Positions 23,150 to 34,324 of a DNA stretch of 64,000 bases are shown piece by piece. The notes below the pieces were generated by a model. That model was not told the DNA's origin, did not search any database, and saw only the letters and a list, made by a program, of their open reading frames with translations. Source of the stretch: Spinacia oleracea (lineage: Eukaryota > Streptophyta > Magnoliopsida > Caryophyllales > Amaranthaceae). Numbering within the stretch: the first letter of the stretch is position 1; the number at the start of each line of letters is the position of its first letter. Both the position numbers and the translations under genes were made by a program. The DNA is taken from contig NC_079492.1 in the NCBI RefSeq assembly GCF_020520425.1, forward strand, positions 66,641,671 to 66,705,670. Direction: 5' to 3'.

Positions 23150-23181
23150 AAAATGTTGCAATTTTTACGAAACGGAGGAAG
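23150..23181 (-). repeat. Right terminal inverted repeat of the mariner-like element
   Basis: Reverse-complemented it reads CTTCCTCCGTTTCGTAAAAA and continues TTGCAACATTTT, matching the left end at 29 of 32 positions. TA follows at 23182-23183. Confidence 0.88.
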
Positions 23182-23183
23182 TA

Positions 23184-24372
23184 AATGCTATGTTGTCATG
23201 TTGTGTAAGTACTAATTTTTAATTTAGATTATTCACAAATCTTCCGAACTTGAGTTTATGTATTATATTGTCCTAATTTTCAAACTGTCTAATCTCAATT
23301 TCACTCTACTTAGCTACATTCAAAATTTTGAAATTGTGGATTTCTATCCTTACAATACCCCAATATCTTAACAATTATTTTGTTTATGTAAACAGTATAA
23401 GGGATATTATTTAACCCTTTGGCCTTAATAATTTTTGCTCCTATATTAGAATTCTAACATAAAGTTCTTAAACTTGTTTGTTCTCATAATATTAATAGAC
23501 TATTTGACAAAGTTTTATTATCTGATGGCCGGTGGTTTAAAAAGAACGAGCCAAGAGATTTATTTCTACGATATTTATAAGTATCTCTTACCATTCCCTC
23601 GATACATTTTAAAAAATGAGTCAACTTTTGTTTATTGTTATTTCAAAATGTTTACGATGGGCATAATTTGAATGACATATACGTTAAATTTATTTTTTTG
23701 CGATAATACATTTTGATTTATTTACGAACTTTAATTTCAGGAGATACTGATGTAGCATCTTATATTTTGAAAACAAAACTTTTATTATATTTTGGTAGAA
23801 AAATATGAAATTCCTATCTGAAGTCAGAATCCAATATTTTCATTTTATTGTTTGGTATTCAAACATTTCAAACTTTTGGTCAAAACTTTTCAATTTATTG
23901 AATTCTTATGTACGTGAACTCCAAATTTTAATGCTTTTGAGGATTATTTTGTATATCAATTTAATGCTCTTTTATAAAGCATTTTAGAGGATTACTATGT
24001 TAGTAGTAAAATATATTGTCTTTTTTATGTTTCACTTGCTTTTTTCCGAGAAAAAAATACTAATAAGTATTTCTTGTTGATTTGATGAAAGTATACTTAG
24101 TTTTCAAAAGAATTACATGTTCCAAAAATCACTAGGAGTAAACTCTTCTAATTGGACTACCATCAAAATTCTAGTAGCCTTCTTAATTGAAAGTCAAATC
24201 CAATAAAACCGAGTACCCAACCAATAATATTTGTATAAGACCAGAATAGCTGAAAAAATAATGTTGACTTTGATTAATTGAAACCACAAAAGAAGTAAAA
24301 AAAATTAAATAAAAAAAGCTCTAGTTAGGGGCGATGGAAGAACCATGTTGATACACAACCAAAATAGTTGTT
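23184..24372. other. AT-rich intergenic DNA
   Basis: I see nothing supportable here: no long coherent frame, no repeat boundary and no RNA gene. Short open stretches are what AT-rich random sequence gives. Confidence 0.5.
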
Positions 24373-24905
24373 TTAAGAAAATTGACATGATTCAATCACT
24401 TCATATATCTCTCCATCCTCCTTTTCCTCTTCCTTCTTGTTCTTATCATCATCTTCATCCTCGATGAACCGAATGAAGTCCTTCAAGTATCCACTAAGAT
24501 ATACGTTACCCGTCTCATATGGAGAGAGCATCCTCATCGCATAACCAAAGTTGTTTTTTACTATAGAAAATTTACGACACCCTCTGCTTTTTTAACAACT
24601 TCTAAACTTATTTCCCCACCATGTTTAATAAAATTCAAACTATTGTATATGTCCTCCAATGCATGGTTAACATGCTCATCTTTATTATACAGTAGTCCAT
24701 GATCATAAAATTTTTGAAGTGAATATGCCAACAAAACCAAACATTGGTGGGTGATGTCATGATCCACTAGATGAATTTTGTATAACTTACACTTTCCAAC
24801 TTCATTTACTGTGATTACGAATCCAAATGGGTTGTCGTCATATGTGGAAGTAAGCAACACAAGTCTTTGATTTGTAAAAGATAAATGTAATTGATGGCTA
24901 GTCAA
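24373..24905 (-). pseudogene. Unknown gene remnant, about 177 codons with one frameshift
   Basis: A minus-strand frame from 24905 gives about 114 residues (FGFVITVNEVGKCKLYKI, then LLAYSLQKFYDHGLLYN and YNSLNFIKHGGEI). It hits a stop at about 24561. In the next frame the sequence continues smoothly as KNNFGYAMRMLSPYETGNVY, then LSGYLKDFIRFIEDEDDD, an acidic/lysine tail (KNKKEEEKEDGE) and a stop at 24373. The even composition on both sides of the shift suggests a real coding sequence with a 1-base indel near 24560-24570. I do not recognise the family. The start codon is uncertain, and upstream exons may exist beyond 24905. Confidence 0.45.
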
Positions 24906-26759
24906 TGAGAGTGGAAATCATAGTTTATCCCAATTCCTAATGGAGTTTAGTGAACTACCACAAAGGCACATGTAACAATTTCCTACCAACATCCTTCCTC
25001 TAACATGATCATCAAATTAAATACTTAGATCGGTTGTTGCTATTCATAATATTTGGAAAAATCTCTGGCTTTAACGTACATTTTTTTTTTATCATTGTCG
25101 TCTTATTAGGCACAAAATGGTAGAGTTTGTGCATCAAATTAATTTAGGCATCGAGAGACTTTGCTCCAAACATATTCTATCCAGGTGTAGAAGCGTTTTA
25201 AAGGTTGGCCACTAACTAAAAAACTTATGATTTGCAAAAACGTGGTGTGCATAATCATTGGCTGAAGCACGATTAGTAATTAATATAATATTTCCCTCCT
25301 AAAAAAGAATAGACTTATCTACAATGACCTTTACTCCAAGAGGATTATCTCTAATTAGCTCATCATTTTCTTCCACTTAGCCATTTCTATTTATGATATT
25401 GTTGAATGTCAGCACCAATTTTATCTTGATAAAATACGTTGATATTTTGAAGTTCAATAACGAGGTCTTCTAAACTACGTTACTAAATGACAGAGGATTT
25501 TGGTTCCATCTGACCATCCAATTGGTATTTTAATATCCTATTATGAAACTTTTTGTTGAGTTGGGAAATTGCAAGAATGGTAAACGCTCATAATCTCTAT
25601 GCTCCAATAAAACATATATCATCAATTAAATTATGGTATTACATAAAAAAATGTATTTCGTAAATGATTTCATGTAACTTTTCTAGTTTGTAAATATTTT
25701 TATATATAGTTGTTACTACGTATTTCATAAATAAAAAATTATTATTATTATTGATATTTTGTTTTATACCAAACAAATGATTTAACGTAATTTGTTTTTT
25801 TTTTCTTGAAATTTTTCTTGCGTAAATGATTTAAAATGAAAAATGAATATGAAGATTTTTTTCTCATTTTTTAGCAAAAATACTCATGTATGTTAATAGA
25901 AGAAGAATACGAGACATCTCTCTTGTTCCTTCTTTGAATGCAAACCATACAAAAGCTTATATACTCCGTCCATATTTAATTAAAATATACACTTCCTATA
26001 ATTATCCGTATTTAATTAAAAGATACACTTTATATTTTTGGTATGTCATGGTCCCCACTTTCAATTATATAATATTCTTCTCCCTCTTGTATGTAGTCTC
26101 AACACTTACTCACGTCCCCTTTTACTACAATAAAAAAATTTACTCACTATCAATTTCTTTACAATAAATAATAACTCAATACCCACTTTCATCTTATTTT
26201 AATAAATTTAACTGAGTTATATCAAAGATACAACCGGTAGTTATGACCCATTGCAATATCCTCTATTATTTCCATATGGTTCTTACAGTTGATATTTAAA
26301 CAAAAAGTTAACATGGCAAATTTTTTATTCATACACGTTTCAAGTGCATATCTCTTATAACTCTTTTTGTGCATCTTAATCCTTAAAACTTTATATTCAT
26401 ACCTTTCTGTCCAAAAAAATTATTTTGTGATATAGACGCGACAACATCTTAATTCTCTAATCTTAAGAGGCGGTCGTCTACTCCAACAATTTGTTGTCGA
26501 TAATTGTGTCAAAATGCAAGCATCTAATTTGAGGTGGATTGCACTCAACAAAGATTAGATACGTGCTTATTTATACATGGGTTTAGAGGATTCTTTAAAT
26601 GTTGTAGAGCATAACACATGTTCATTTTGATTTAATTAAATCGACTGTATTACACTCACTATTGCATAAATTTTTTCTTACATGCAATAAATTTTGTATT
26701 CTTAATGTCCATTTGTAAAAAATGTTTGACGACTGACCATACCACCATATTCATTTGTA
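24906..26759. other. AT-rich intergenic DNA with a possible degraded Stowaway/mariner fragment
   Basis: There is no supported gene. Around 25963-26035 the bases ATACTCCGTCCATATTTAAT, with a second TATTTAATTAAAAGATACAC unit, resemble one end of a Stowaway or mariner-like element. I cannot find its partner end, so it is only a hint. Confidence 0.4.
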
Positions 26760-27720
26760 GGAAGTCCAAGAGATATGCACCATAGGTATCAAGATGCCAT
26801 GGCATCGGTTCATAAGTTTGGAAAGGCCGATATGTTTCTTACAATGACATGCAATCTGTCTTGGCCAGAGATACAATAAGAATTATTTCCCAGTCAAGTT
26901 CCAAATGATTGTCCAGACCTGTTGGCAAGGGTTTTCCATGCCAGATTTGAAGAGTTAAAAAAGGATGTTCTAGAAAGGGGCACCCTCGGAATGGTTGTTG
27001 CGTATGTATATGTGATTGAATTCAAAAGAAGGGTATTCCACATGTTCATATGTTATTGATTCTAGATCAAAATGATAAGTTAACCACTCTGGACGACTTT
27101 GACGAGATTGTGAGAGTAGTAATTCCTATGAACAACAAGAACCAAAATTGTACAAGTGAGTTCTTAAACATGTGATTCATGACCCATGTGGTGTTCTCAA
27201 CTGCAAATCCTCATGCATAAAATAAGGGAGTTGTAAGAAAGGATTCCCTAAGGAATTCTCCCATGATACAAAGCAAGGTAATGACTCATATCCTCTTTAC
27301 CTTCTCCCAAGAGATTGGCCACCAGTACTATTACGTCAGAATTCATGAATAAATGTAGATAACCAGTGGGTAGTTCCATATAATTCATTTTTGATCCTAA
27401 AGTATGATTGCCACATCAATATTGAGATGTGTAGCATCATTAAGTGTGTCAAATATCTGAATAAGTACATTCATAAGGGTTCAGATAGAGTTTCCCTGGA
27501 AGTTCATAACGGAGATGAGATTGCACAATATGTCGGTGCACGGTAGATCCGTGCACCTGAAGCTATGTGGAAACTTTAGATATTTCCCATGACTAGAATG
27601 TGTCATTCTATAAACCGTTTGCAAATTCATTTTCTAAACATGCATCAAGTGAGGTTCGAAGGGAACCAACCAATCTCAAGCGTGTTAGCGAACCTAGAAA
27701 ACTCCAAGACGATGCTTTAA
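26760..27720 (+). pseudogene. Helitron Rep (helitron-like N domain) fragment
   Basis: Helitron RepHel proteins replicate rolling-circle transposons. Reading across frames, the conserved order is visible: GSPRDMHHRYQDAMA, then MFLTMTCNLSWPEI, then PDLLARVFHARFEELKKDVL, then AYVYVIEFKRR. The HUH relaxase motif follows as PHVHMLLILDQND (27038 onward), then KYDCHINIEMCSIIKCVKYL and NKYIHKGSDRVSLEV. Many stops and frameshifts break it. The helicase half and Helitron ends (5' TC, 3' hairpin-CTRR) were not seen, so this is a dead internal fragment. Confidence 0.88.
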
Positions 27721-28326
27721 TGAATTTTAATGGTGCTTTATGATTAGGGTTTTGATTAAAGTATATGATTAATTAATTAGAATGATTAAACGAATATTTT
27801 TATTTTAATTTTCAGATTATATTAGAAGCATTAAGGCTTCAATTTTTAAAGTTTTAATGCATGAAATAATTAAATTTTCATGCTAAGATTTTAAGGAATA
27901 AATTAGGTTAATTAAATACTTTAATTACTAATAATTTCATATTAATTAAAGTGATTTAAGATTAATATCATATGTTGCTTGAAATTTATTAAAGTGGGTG
28001 ATTAATTGAGCTTTATTATTTTGTTTTAGAAGGAGACTTTTAAGAGTTAAGTGAATCACAATGTGACTTATTTAATTAAGTACACAACGTATGTATAAGT
28101 CTAGGGTTAAATATTAATGAATGTGTATACATGTTAAGTTTGAATTTGATGTGTTATTCATGTTACTTGGATGTTGTTCATGTTTGATGTAAATCAAACA
28201 TGTTTAGTAAGGTGTTTATATTTGTTGGTTTTAATAAGCAAGCATGTTATCCACATACGTTTATGTATGTATTATTTATATGCATGCAAGGAAGGATTGA
28301 TTTATGTCTTGTACTTTTATGGCAAG
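27721..28326. other. AT-rich intergenic DNA
   Basis: No gene or repeat boundary is recognisable between the Helitron fragment and the gypsy-type LTR. It is rich in TTAATTAA-type sequence. Confidence 0.5.
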
Positions 28327-28626
28327 TGTCACGGTCCGAGTGTTTTGAGGGAGACTTTGTTGAGTTTGTGAAAGCTTAAAAACGCGTGACAACAAAATAT
28401 CTATAAAGGCTAAGAACAATGCAAGTGATTAAGCAAAGGCAAATTCTGATGCGAGGTATTGGTCCATACTTGTCGTAGAGGTTTATTTTGAATTAGCTAA
28501 GAACTGCAGTGAAAAATGGATTGACATAAACATAATAATTTTATCTAAAGCCTAGAAAACTATTAGAAAGCTCATAGAAATCAATATGTAATAAAAATAA
28601 AAGTAAAGGAATGTTGGATTCTAACA
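28327..28626 (-). repeat. 3' LTR of the gypsy-type element
   Basis: The plus strand reads TGTCACGGTCC to GGATTCTAACA. It is shorter than the 5' LTR (300 against 512 bases), lacking a block that the right copy has after its first ~20 bases. Confidence 0.83.
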
Positions 28627-28643
28627 TTCTCCCCTACTTAACT
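28627..28643 (-). promoter_or_regulatory. Polypurine tract of the gypsy-type element
   Basis: The minus strand reads AAGTAGGGGAGAA directly before the 3' LTR. This is the usual position and composition for the plus-strand primer. Confidence 0.7.
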
Positions 28644-29881
28644 TATCGACGCCCTCATCGACTTACAAGAGTTACAATAGATTAAAAAAAAAAACTCTTA
28701 TCCTAAATTCTGAAGTCTCTTTCGCGCCGTTGGTTTATGGCGGTTGCTGGAGTCTTATTGAATCTTGTTGTGTCTTGGTTGGTTAGTGAGTTTCTGTGGG
28801 AGTCTTGATGAGTGTTTCTTTCTACAGTTGGTTCTTCTTGTGAATCCAAGTCTTCCTTGTTTCTGGTTTCTTGCTCGGAGTTGTTGGGCTTGAGCTTGTA
28901 TCTTGTTTCTTGTGTTTGTTGCCAGGGGGTTTCTGAGGTGTCGCCTTTCTGATTGGCTCCATCACTCTCTTTGTTGAGTAGTTGGTGTGAGGTTTCTTCT
29001 TGGATGTTGTCTTCTTCTAAGGCTCCATCACTCGCATTGCCGAAAGGTATCGACCCTTCTCTTTTTCTTTCTGTGGGAGTACCTGTACTTCGAATCAGAC
29101 AAGTTTGTCCACCTGCTACTAGAAAAGAATTCAAGTGAGGCATTACAACTTCTTTGTTGGTGCGGAGGAACTCCAATCCAAGCACAAGGTTGAAGTCGTT
29201 CATGTTGATGACATTTAAGTTCATTCCTTCCCATTCTTCCAACTTTAATTGTTTCCACTTGCTTTTCCAGACCGAGAAACGGCTTGGCTTTATAGTTGAC
29301 GGATTTCATGCTACCGCCTCCTTCCTTGAGTAGCAACACCAATCTTCGGGCTTATGTTTCGGTCACAAAGTTGTGAGAGGCTCCAGTCGACCATGGCTCG
29401 AGCCTTCCTCCCATTCACCAAGAGGTCCACATACATCATTTTCCCGGAGCCCTCTCTTGTCTTCGGGACCTCTTTCCCCATTGCATATTTCATGTATATG
29501 GAATTCATTCTGCGGGGCTCATCGTCCTCACTGCATGCTTCTTCTTCTGTCTCTTTTGGGGTTTCCACTACAGACATGGCCGAAAACTTCCTCTGTAAAT
29601 TGTCGATCTCCCCTTTATGCTTTCACTCCCACCATTTGTGTGGGCCTCGAAATAAAAAACAGTTAAGTCTACTACTGTTTCATGAGGGCATGCTGATATT
29701 GGATTCCTTTGTGGATATGAAAGGTGATGACCAGAATTTTAGCGAGTTTCCTCCCCCGTTTGAATGCCTCGACTGAGTTGGACGACACCCTTGAGTCATT
29801 TCACGCACTCTTGGGCGAGCTTGGCGTCGGGCCCTCCAAACTTGTAGGCGTCCCCCTTGGTTCTTCTTCCGAGCGATGGCC

Positions 29882-32257
29882 TGCAACACCCCGCATTTTT
29901 TAAAAACATTTTATTAATACTAATTATTATTATTTGCTTAAAAACGTCCTAATTCAACTTTTATGCATTTATTTATTTATTTATTTCCAAAACGTATTAC
30001 TAGTAGTATTATTTGCGACTTACGTTTATAAATTTAATATTTTGATGCTCATTAAGAAAATAATTTTCGAAATGTAATTGTATAATGTATGATTAATCTA
30101 ATTCCGTATTTAACCTCATTAGCAACCAAAATTCTGAAATTGGCCCATTACTCCTAAAATTACGAAAATGCCCTTGCTCACCCAAGATAGCAAAACTCAT
30201 ACTTCTCTTCTACTCTTCTCTCACGTGTCAACCAAGTCAATGAGCAGAATGTTTTATTCTTACTCTCTTGAATTCTCTTTCTCCCTAATTCAGTCCAAGT
30301 GCATTTACTTGGTCTCCAAGTACTACAACTTCTTCCTCACTCTACTACCATGGTGAGCTCAAGAATGATGTCAATGGCATCACCATAACCTTATAAATAA
30401 AGGAAAATCTGCTCCCCATTTCCACAACAATTCAGTGAAGATTATCTAACAAAAATCCCAAGACCTCTAGCTTTTTCTCTGTTTCGAAATAAACCACCAA
30501 CGCCACCTCTCGTGGCCACCATAAACACCGCAGCTCCGCCACTGCTGCTACTTACTGCCACCACCGTCGTAACCTCCTCTCACTCACTATACCATGTACG
30601 CACGACCTCTAAACTCAAACATCAAGTTCTAATTGTAGCCCTCCGTTGCCGAAACTAAAACCCGAACTAACACCATTTCTCTCTCCTCTGGCGCACCACC
30701 ACTGTCACCATAACGGCTTTGCTCCGGTGCCGAACCACCACCCCACCTCCAGGTTTTGACCGCCTAATCTCCGACTACCTAAACCCCGCTTCACGCAAAG
30801 ACCCCACTATGTTTTCTTCCGTCGTGCTCCTCTGCTTCGTGTTTGTTGGTGAGAACCGTGAGACCAAAGTTGGTCTTTCTAACTCGTGGGCTTGTAATCC
30901 AAAGTCAAACCCATTAAATATTTAACCCACTCACCAATTCTAGAAAGCTAATTAGGGTAAGATGACTTCCACTTGTTTTTATTCATTTCACTTGATTTAT
31001 ACGCATAAGTTTTCCTACTAATGTTTTCAAAGTACTAATGTTTTATTAAAATGTAATTATATTTTACTAAGAAATATTATTGTCATTATTTTACAAAGGA
31101 GATAATTAATTAAGGTTATTTTTTCATAGTTACTAACGGATAATATATTCCTAAATACAAGAGTACTTGGTCCTCGAAGTTTAGGAAGAACGGTCCATCA
31201 AACGGGAAAGATAAAACTATGGTTGAGGTAACATCTATTGCTAACTCTCACAATCCCCTTATGAACTGTGTTTTATGAGATTATGAAATATGTTTATAAT
31301 ATGATTTTTATTGGATTGTGGGATCTGAAATGTATTTATAAAGTGTGTTTTATGCATGATGATATTCAAATATGTTTATGAATGATTTTATAAGAATGTT
31401 ATTTTATGAGTTATGAATAAGATACGAAACATGATAAATAAAAGTGTAACAGGTCCTGGCAGTTAGTGGGGTTACTATTTCTAGGTCGTGCACGTACCAT
31501 CGTACAGCTGGACACCCAACAAGGGAGAATGATGCTTGAGGGTTACCGCAAACTAAAAGAGAAACTATTTAGGTACGAGCGTATGTCCAACAAGGGAGAG
31601 TGCTCCTTGAGAACTATCGCAAGGTGGGGGACGTTCCGCAAGGCTAACTTGTCAGTTACCAAGTAAAATGAATGTTTTATGAAAGATATTGGGAACTATT
31701 AAAGTTTCAAGACATAAATGATGTTTTATTGCAATGAGATTATTAAAGCATTTTACTATATTCTATTCTCCCTGATTGCAAATTAAATAAAATGAATTGA
31801 AATGCGTTTACGTTGTTATGGTAGTATGTTACTGGGCCTCGGCTCACGATATTGCTTTTGTTTTAGGTACGAAGAAGATCATGGGATGCCTTAGAGTGCG
31901 GATGCAACCATCAAATTCACGATCGATGTTTAGTAAAGATAACTATGTCTCACTAGTAATAATGTATGTATTAATTAAACTCTAAGTTTAATTTAAAGTA
32001 TTGAGTTAGATTTTAATATTAATGTTTAACCAATGCTAAGAATATTTATTAAGGTTTATTTAGGTTACTATATAAATATTAAAGAATTAATTGAAGTTAA
32101 GTATGTTTACTGTTACTCAATAATATTTAGTAATTTATAGAGGTTACGTCGCCTCGAGGGAGACACGACATGTGACGCTCCGACTAAGCTAGGGTTTTCC
32201 ACTGCTAATTAAAGATAAATAACCTAATTAATGGTGTCTAGAAGTTAGGGCTTTACA
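29882..32257 (+). mobile_element. Solo LTR (2.4 kb) of another LTR retrotransposon
   Basis: The segment starts TGCAACACCCCG, ends GGGCTTTACA, and is bounded by the 5-bp duplication TGGCC at 29877-29881 and 32258-32262. It contains no retroelement coding domain. A TATA box at 30392-30399 followed by a CA-rich leader fits an LTR promoter. Removing it rejoins the gag frame of the host element. The 5' TGYAACACCCCG start is common in long plant gypsy LTRs. The internal region was probably lost by LTR-LTR recombination. Confidence 0.82.
30392..30399 (+). promoter_or_regulatory. TATA box of the solo LTR
   Basis: TATAAATA lies about 500 bases into the LTR. It is followed 30-40 bases later by a plausible transcript start in CCACAACAATTCAGTG. 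Confidence 0.6.
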
Positions 32258-32929
32258 TGGCCCTTCCCTACAGAGTAGTCCATTAGTCTTTCACGCTATG
32301 CAATAGTCATGGAGGCCATGAGGGTATCAACCTTCGCCCTCTAAACTTCATGTTACGCCCATTCTTTCACCCCATGAACAAAGTTGAACAACCGGTCCTT
32401 CTCATTCATGTTCTTGATGTCCAACATGCAAGCCGAGTATTCCTTCACATAGTCGCGTATGGACCCCTTGTGGCGGATCTCCTATAGCTTCATTCTTGCC
32501 ACAAACTCGGTGTTCTCGGGGTAGAACTGATCTTTGAGTTCCTTCTTGAACTCTTCATAGGTATCTTTCTTTACTTTCCCTCTTCGATGTCAGCATGCTT
32601 TGAGCGCCACCATAGCTTTGCATCATCCAACAAATGCATGGTTGCGGTATCCACCTTTAGATTGTCACTCAGCTTACAAATTCTGATATTCTACTCCATG
32701 TCTAAGAGGAAGTTATCAACTTCCTTTGAGTCTCTATCACCGTTGTAGTCTCGAGGATTTGGGGTTTTGATCTTTATCGCACCACCTCCAACCGCATTCT
32801 CGAGTCTCTCTATTTCTTTGGCTTGGCCAATCATCATTTCCTCATGTCTGGTCTAGTTCTCTAACTTGCCCTCTAGTCAGGCTAGTCTTTCTTCGATTGA
32901 TTCCATCTCAGATTTCTTGCTCAAGTCTC

Positions 32930-32966
32930 TTAATGCCTAGGTTTGAACCTTGGCTCTGATACATAT
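32930..32966 (-). promoter_or_regulatory. Primer-binding site of the gypsy-type element
   Basis: The minus strand downstream of the 5' LTR reads TATCAGAGCCAAGG after a short gap. This matches the usual plant initiator-tRNA-Met primer site (TATCAGAGC). It fixes the minus-strand orientation. Confidence 0.75.
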
Positions 32967-33478
32967 TGTCATGGTCCAAGTGTTTTGACACCAGATCGTG
33001 CGGTACACTCTTGCCTATGGGGCGACAAGGGTGCAAGATTTGTGCGGAAAGTGAATCTCGAGGCTCGGAACACAAGCAGGTGCTTGCTTCAGACTGGCCA
33101 CTCTTCCCTATTGGCGACAAGAGCGAGGGTCGAGAGTCAATTAGGACACTTGTGTGCGCACAACAGGCACAAGCAGGACCGACGACAAGAATATATCTGT
33201 TTTGAGGGAGACTTTGTTGAGTCTGGTAAAGATTAAAAATATGCGACAACATAAAATCTATAAAAGCTAAAAAACAAACAAGTGATTAAGCAAAGACAAC
33301 TTCTGATGAGAGGTATTGGTCCATATCCCTTATAGAGGTTTATTTGAATTAGCTAAAAACTACCAATGAACACTGGATTGGCAGAAACATAATAATTTTA
33401 TCTAAAGCCTAGAAAACTATTAGAAAGCTCCTAGAAAGCAATAGATAAGAAAAATACAAGTAAGGTTGGATTCCGACA
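32967..33478 (-). repeat. 5' LTR of the gypsy-type element
   Basis: The plus strand reads TGTCATGGTCC to GGATTCCGACA. Compared with the left LTR it has an extra ~200-base GC-richer block (about 32990-33200) containing CGACAAGGGTGC-type sequence. That block is either an insertion here or a deletion in the left copy. Confidence 0.83.
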
Positions 33479-34324
33479 CCAAGCATTGTAAGGATGATGA
33501 TGATGATGAGCTACAATGCTGGATATTTTTTGTTTCCTTTGGAGTTGAAGGTGTTATTGTCTAAAGTCGAAAAAACCACATCTCGTCTGAATCTTATTGA
33601 ATTCAAAACCAAATCTAAATTAATGTTCATATCTAAATCTAGACCTGAAGGATCCTAACGTTTAAAATCAAGATTATAATCAAATTATGAGGTAGTTCAT
33701 CCCTCTAAAGTAAAAAAAAACCTCATCTCTAGTTCTCTATTGGATCTTATTAGATCCAAAACCATATCTAAATATTCATACCTAAATCTAAATCCGAAGT
33801 ATATTCATTTTTTTCCAGAACCGATAAGTCCACACATTTGGGTTTGCACCTGGTCCACATGTATATTAGGGACACATGGTCAGAATTTTAAACCTTTGGA
33901 CCTAGCCCAAAAGTAATGCAACGAACTTGAATTTTTGTGAATTTAATTGTTATTAAAGATAAGACCTTACCGGACTATAACCTTGTATAAGTCAAACCGG
34001 GTTAGCAAGCAAGGCCTTTAAAAGTGTGTGTATGGGGAGGGGGGGTGTCAAGCCAATGTTGTACTCCCGCTGTCCCTTATTGTTTTCTCAATTTCACTTT
34101 CCATGGGCTCTAAGATGTAACTTATTGCTCATATATCTCCAATTCTTAGCTTAATAATTCTAAAAAGTTAATTTTCAAAAATATACATTGAACCCACCGT
34201 TAAAAACTTTTTTTATGCCTTATCAATATAGAAAACCATTCACTTGTACCGACTTCAATGAAGTATATACTACTACAAAACATGAACACATAGAATTATG
34301 ATATTCATAGAACCCTAAAAATTT
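33479..34324. other. AT-rich intergenic DNA with an imperfect direct repeat
   Basis: There is no gene. Two imperfect copies of a ~90-base segment containing AAACCAAATCTAAAT / AAACCATATCTAAAT (about 33560-33650 and 33704-33800) are visible. A GGGGAGGGGGGG tract occurs at 34035-34046. Confidence 0.5.

Larger units (their letters stand above)
18356..23181 (-). mobile_element. Mariner-like element (plant Tc1/mariner), about 4.8 kb
   Basis: The ends are inverted copies of TTCCTCCGTTTYGTAAAAATTGCAAC and match at about 29 of 32 positions. The sequence CTCCGT near the tip is typical of plant mariner and Stowaway ends. A TA dinucleotide flanks each side (18354-18355 and 23182-23183), the expected target duplication. 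Inside is a mariner transposase on the minus strand with the plant-type D39D spacing, broken by stops and by a Tourist MITE. A second ORF lies on the plus strand near the left end. About 0.9 kb of the length is the MITE, so the original element was about 3.9 kb. Confidence 0.92.
28703..32906 (-). pseudogene. Gypsy gag-protease pseudogene
   Basis: The frame begins with ATG at 32906 (MESIEERLA) and meets early stops. It then gives a retrotransposon-gag domain: KVDTATMHLLDDAKLWWRSK, YEEFKKELKDQFYPEN and RHKGSIRDYVKEYSACM. It is split by the solo LTR at 29882-32257 and resumes as AIARKKNQGG. The aspartic protease follows near 29390: LLVNGRKARAMVD, a frameshift inside the expected D-T-G triad, then GASHNFVTE, and a second block NDFNLVLGLEFLRTNKEVV. 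The C-terminus is a hydrophilic Q/E/N-rich tail ending RERDFRI at 28703. No polymerase domain follows before the polypurine tract. Several stops and the protease frameshift make it inactive. Confidence 0.83.
28327..33478 (-). mobile_element. Non-autonomous Ty3/gypsy-type element with gag and protease only
   Basis: LTRs at 28327-28626 and 32967-33478 share long stretches (TTGAGGGAGACTTTGTTGAG; ATAATTTTATCTAAAGCCTA). On the minus strand they start TGTTRGAATCC and end GACA. Inside the right LTR the minus strand reads TATCAGAGCCAAGG, a primer site of the initiator-tRNA-Met type. Inside the left LTR it reads AAGTAGGGGAGAA, a polypurine tract. The flanks GCAAG and CCAAG are a near-perfect target duplication (4 of 5). 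The internal region encodes only gag and protease; no reverse transcriptase, RNase H or integrase is present. A 2.4-kb solo LTR (29882-32257) is inserted in gag. Confidence 0.85.

Noticed and set aside
32908-33252. ORFs inside the gypsy-type 5' LTR on both strands
   Set aside because: They lie in LTR sequence, overlap each other, and one crosses the primer-binding site, so a protein is not plausible.
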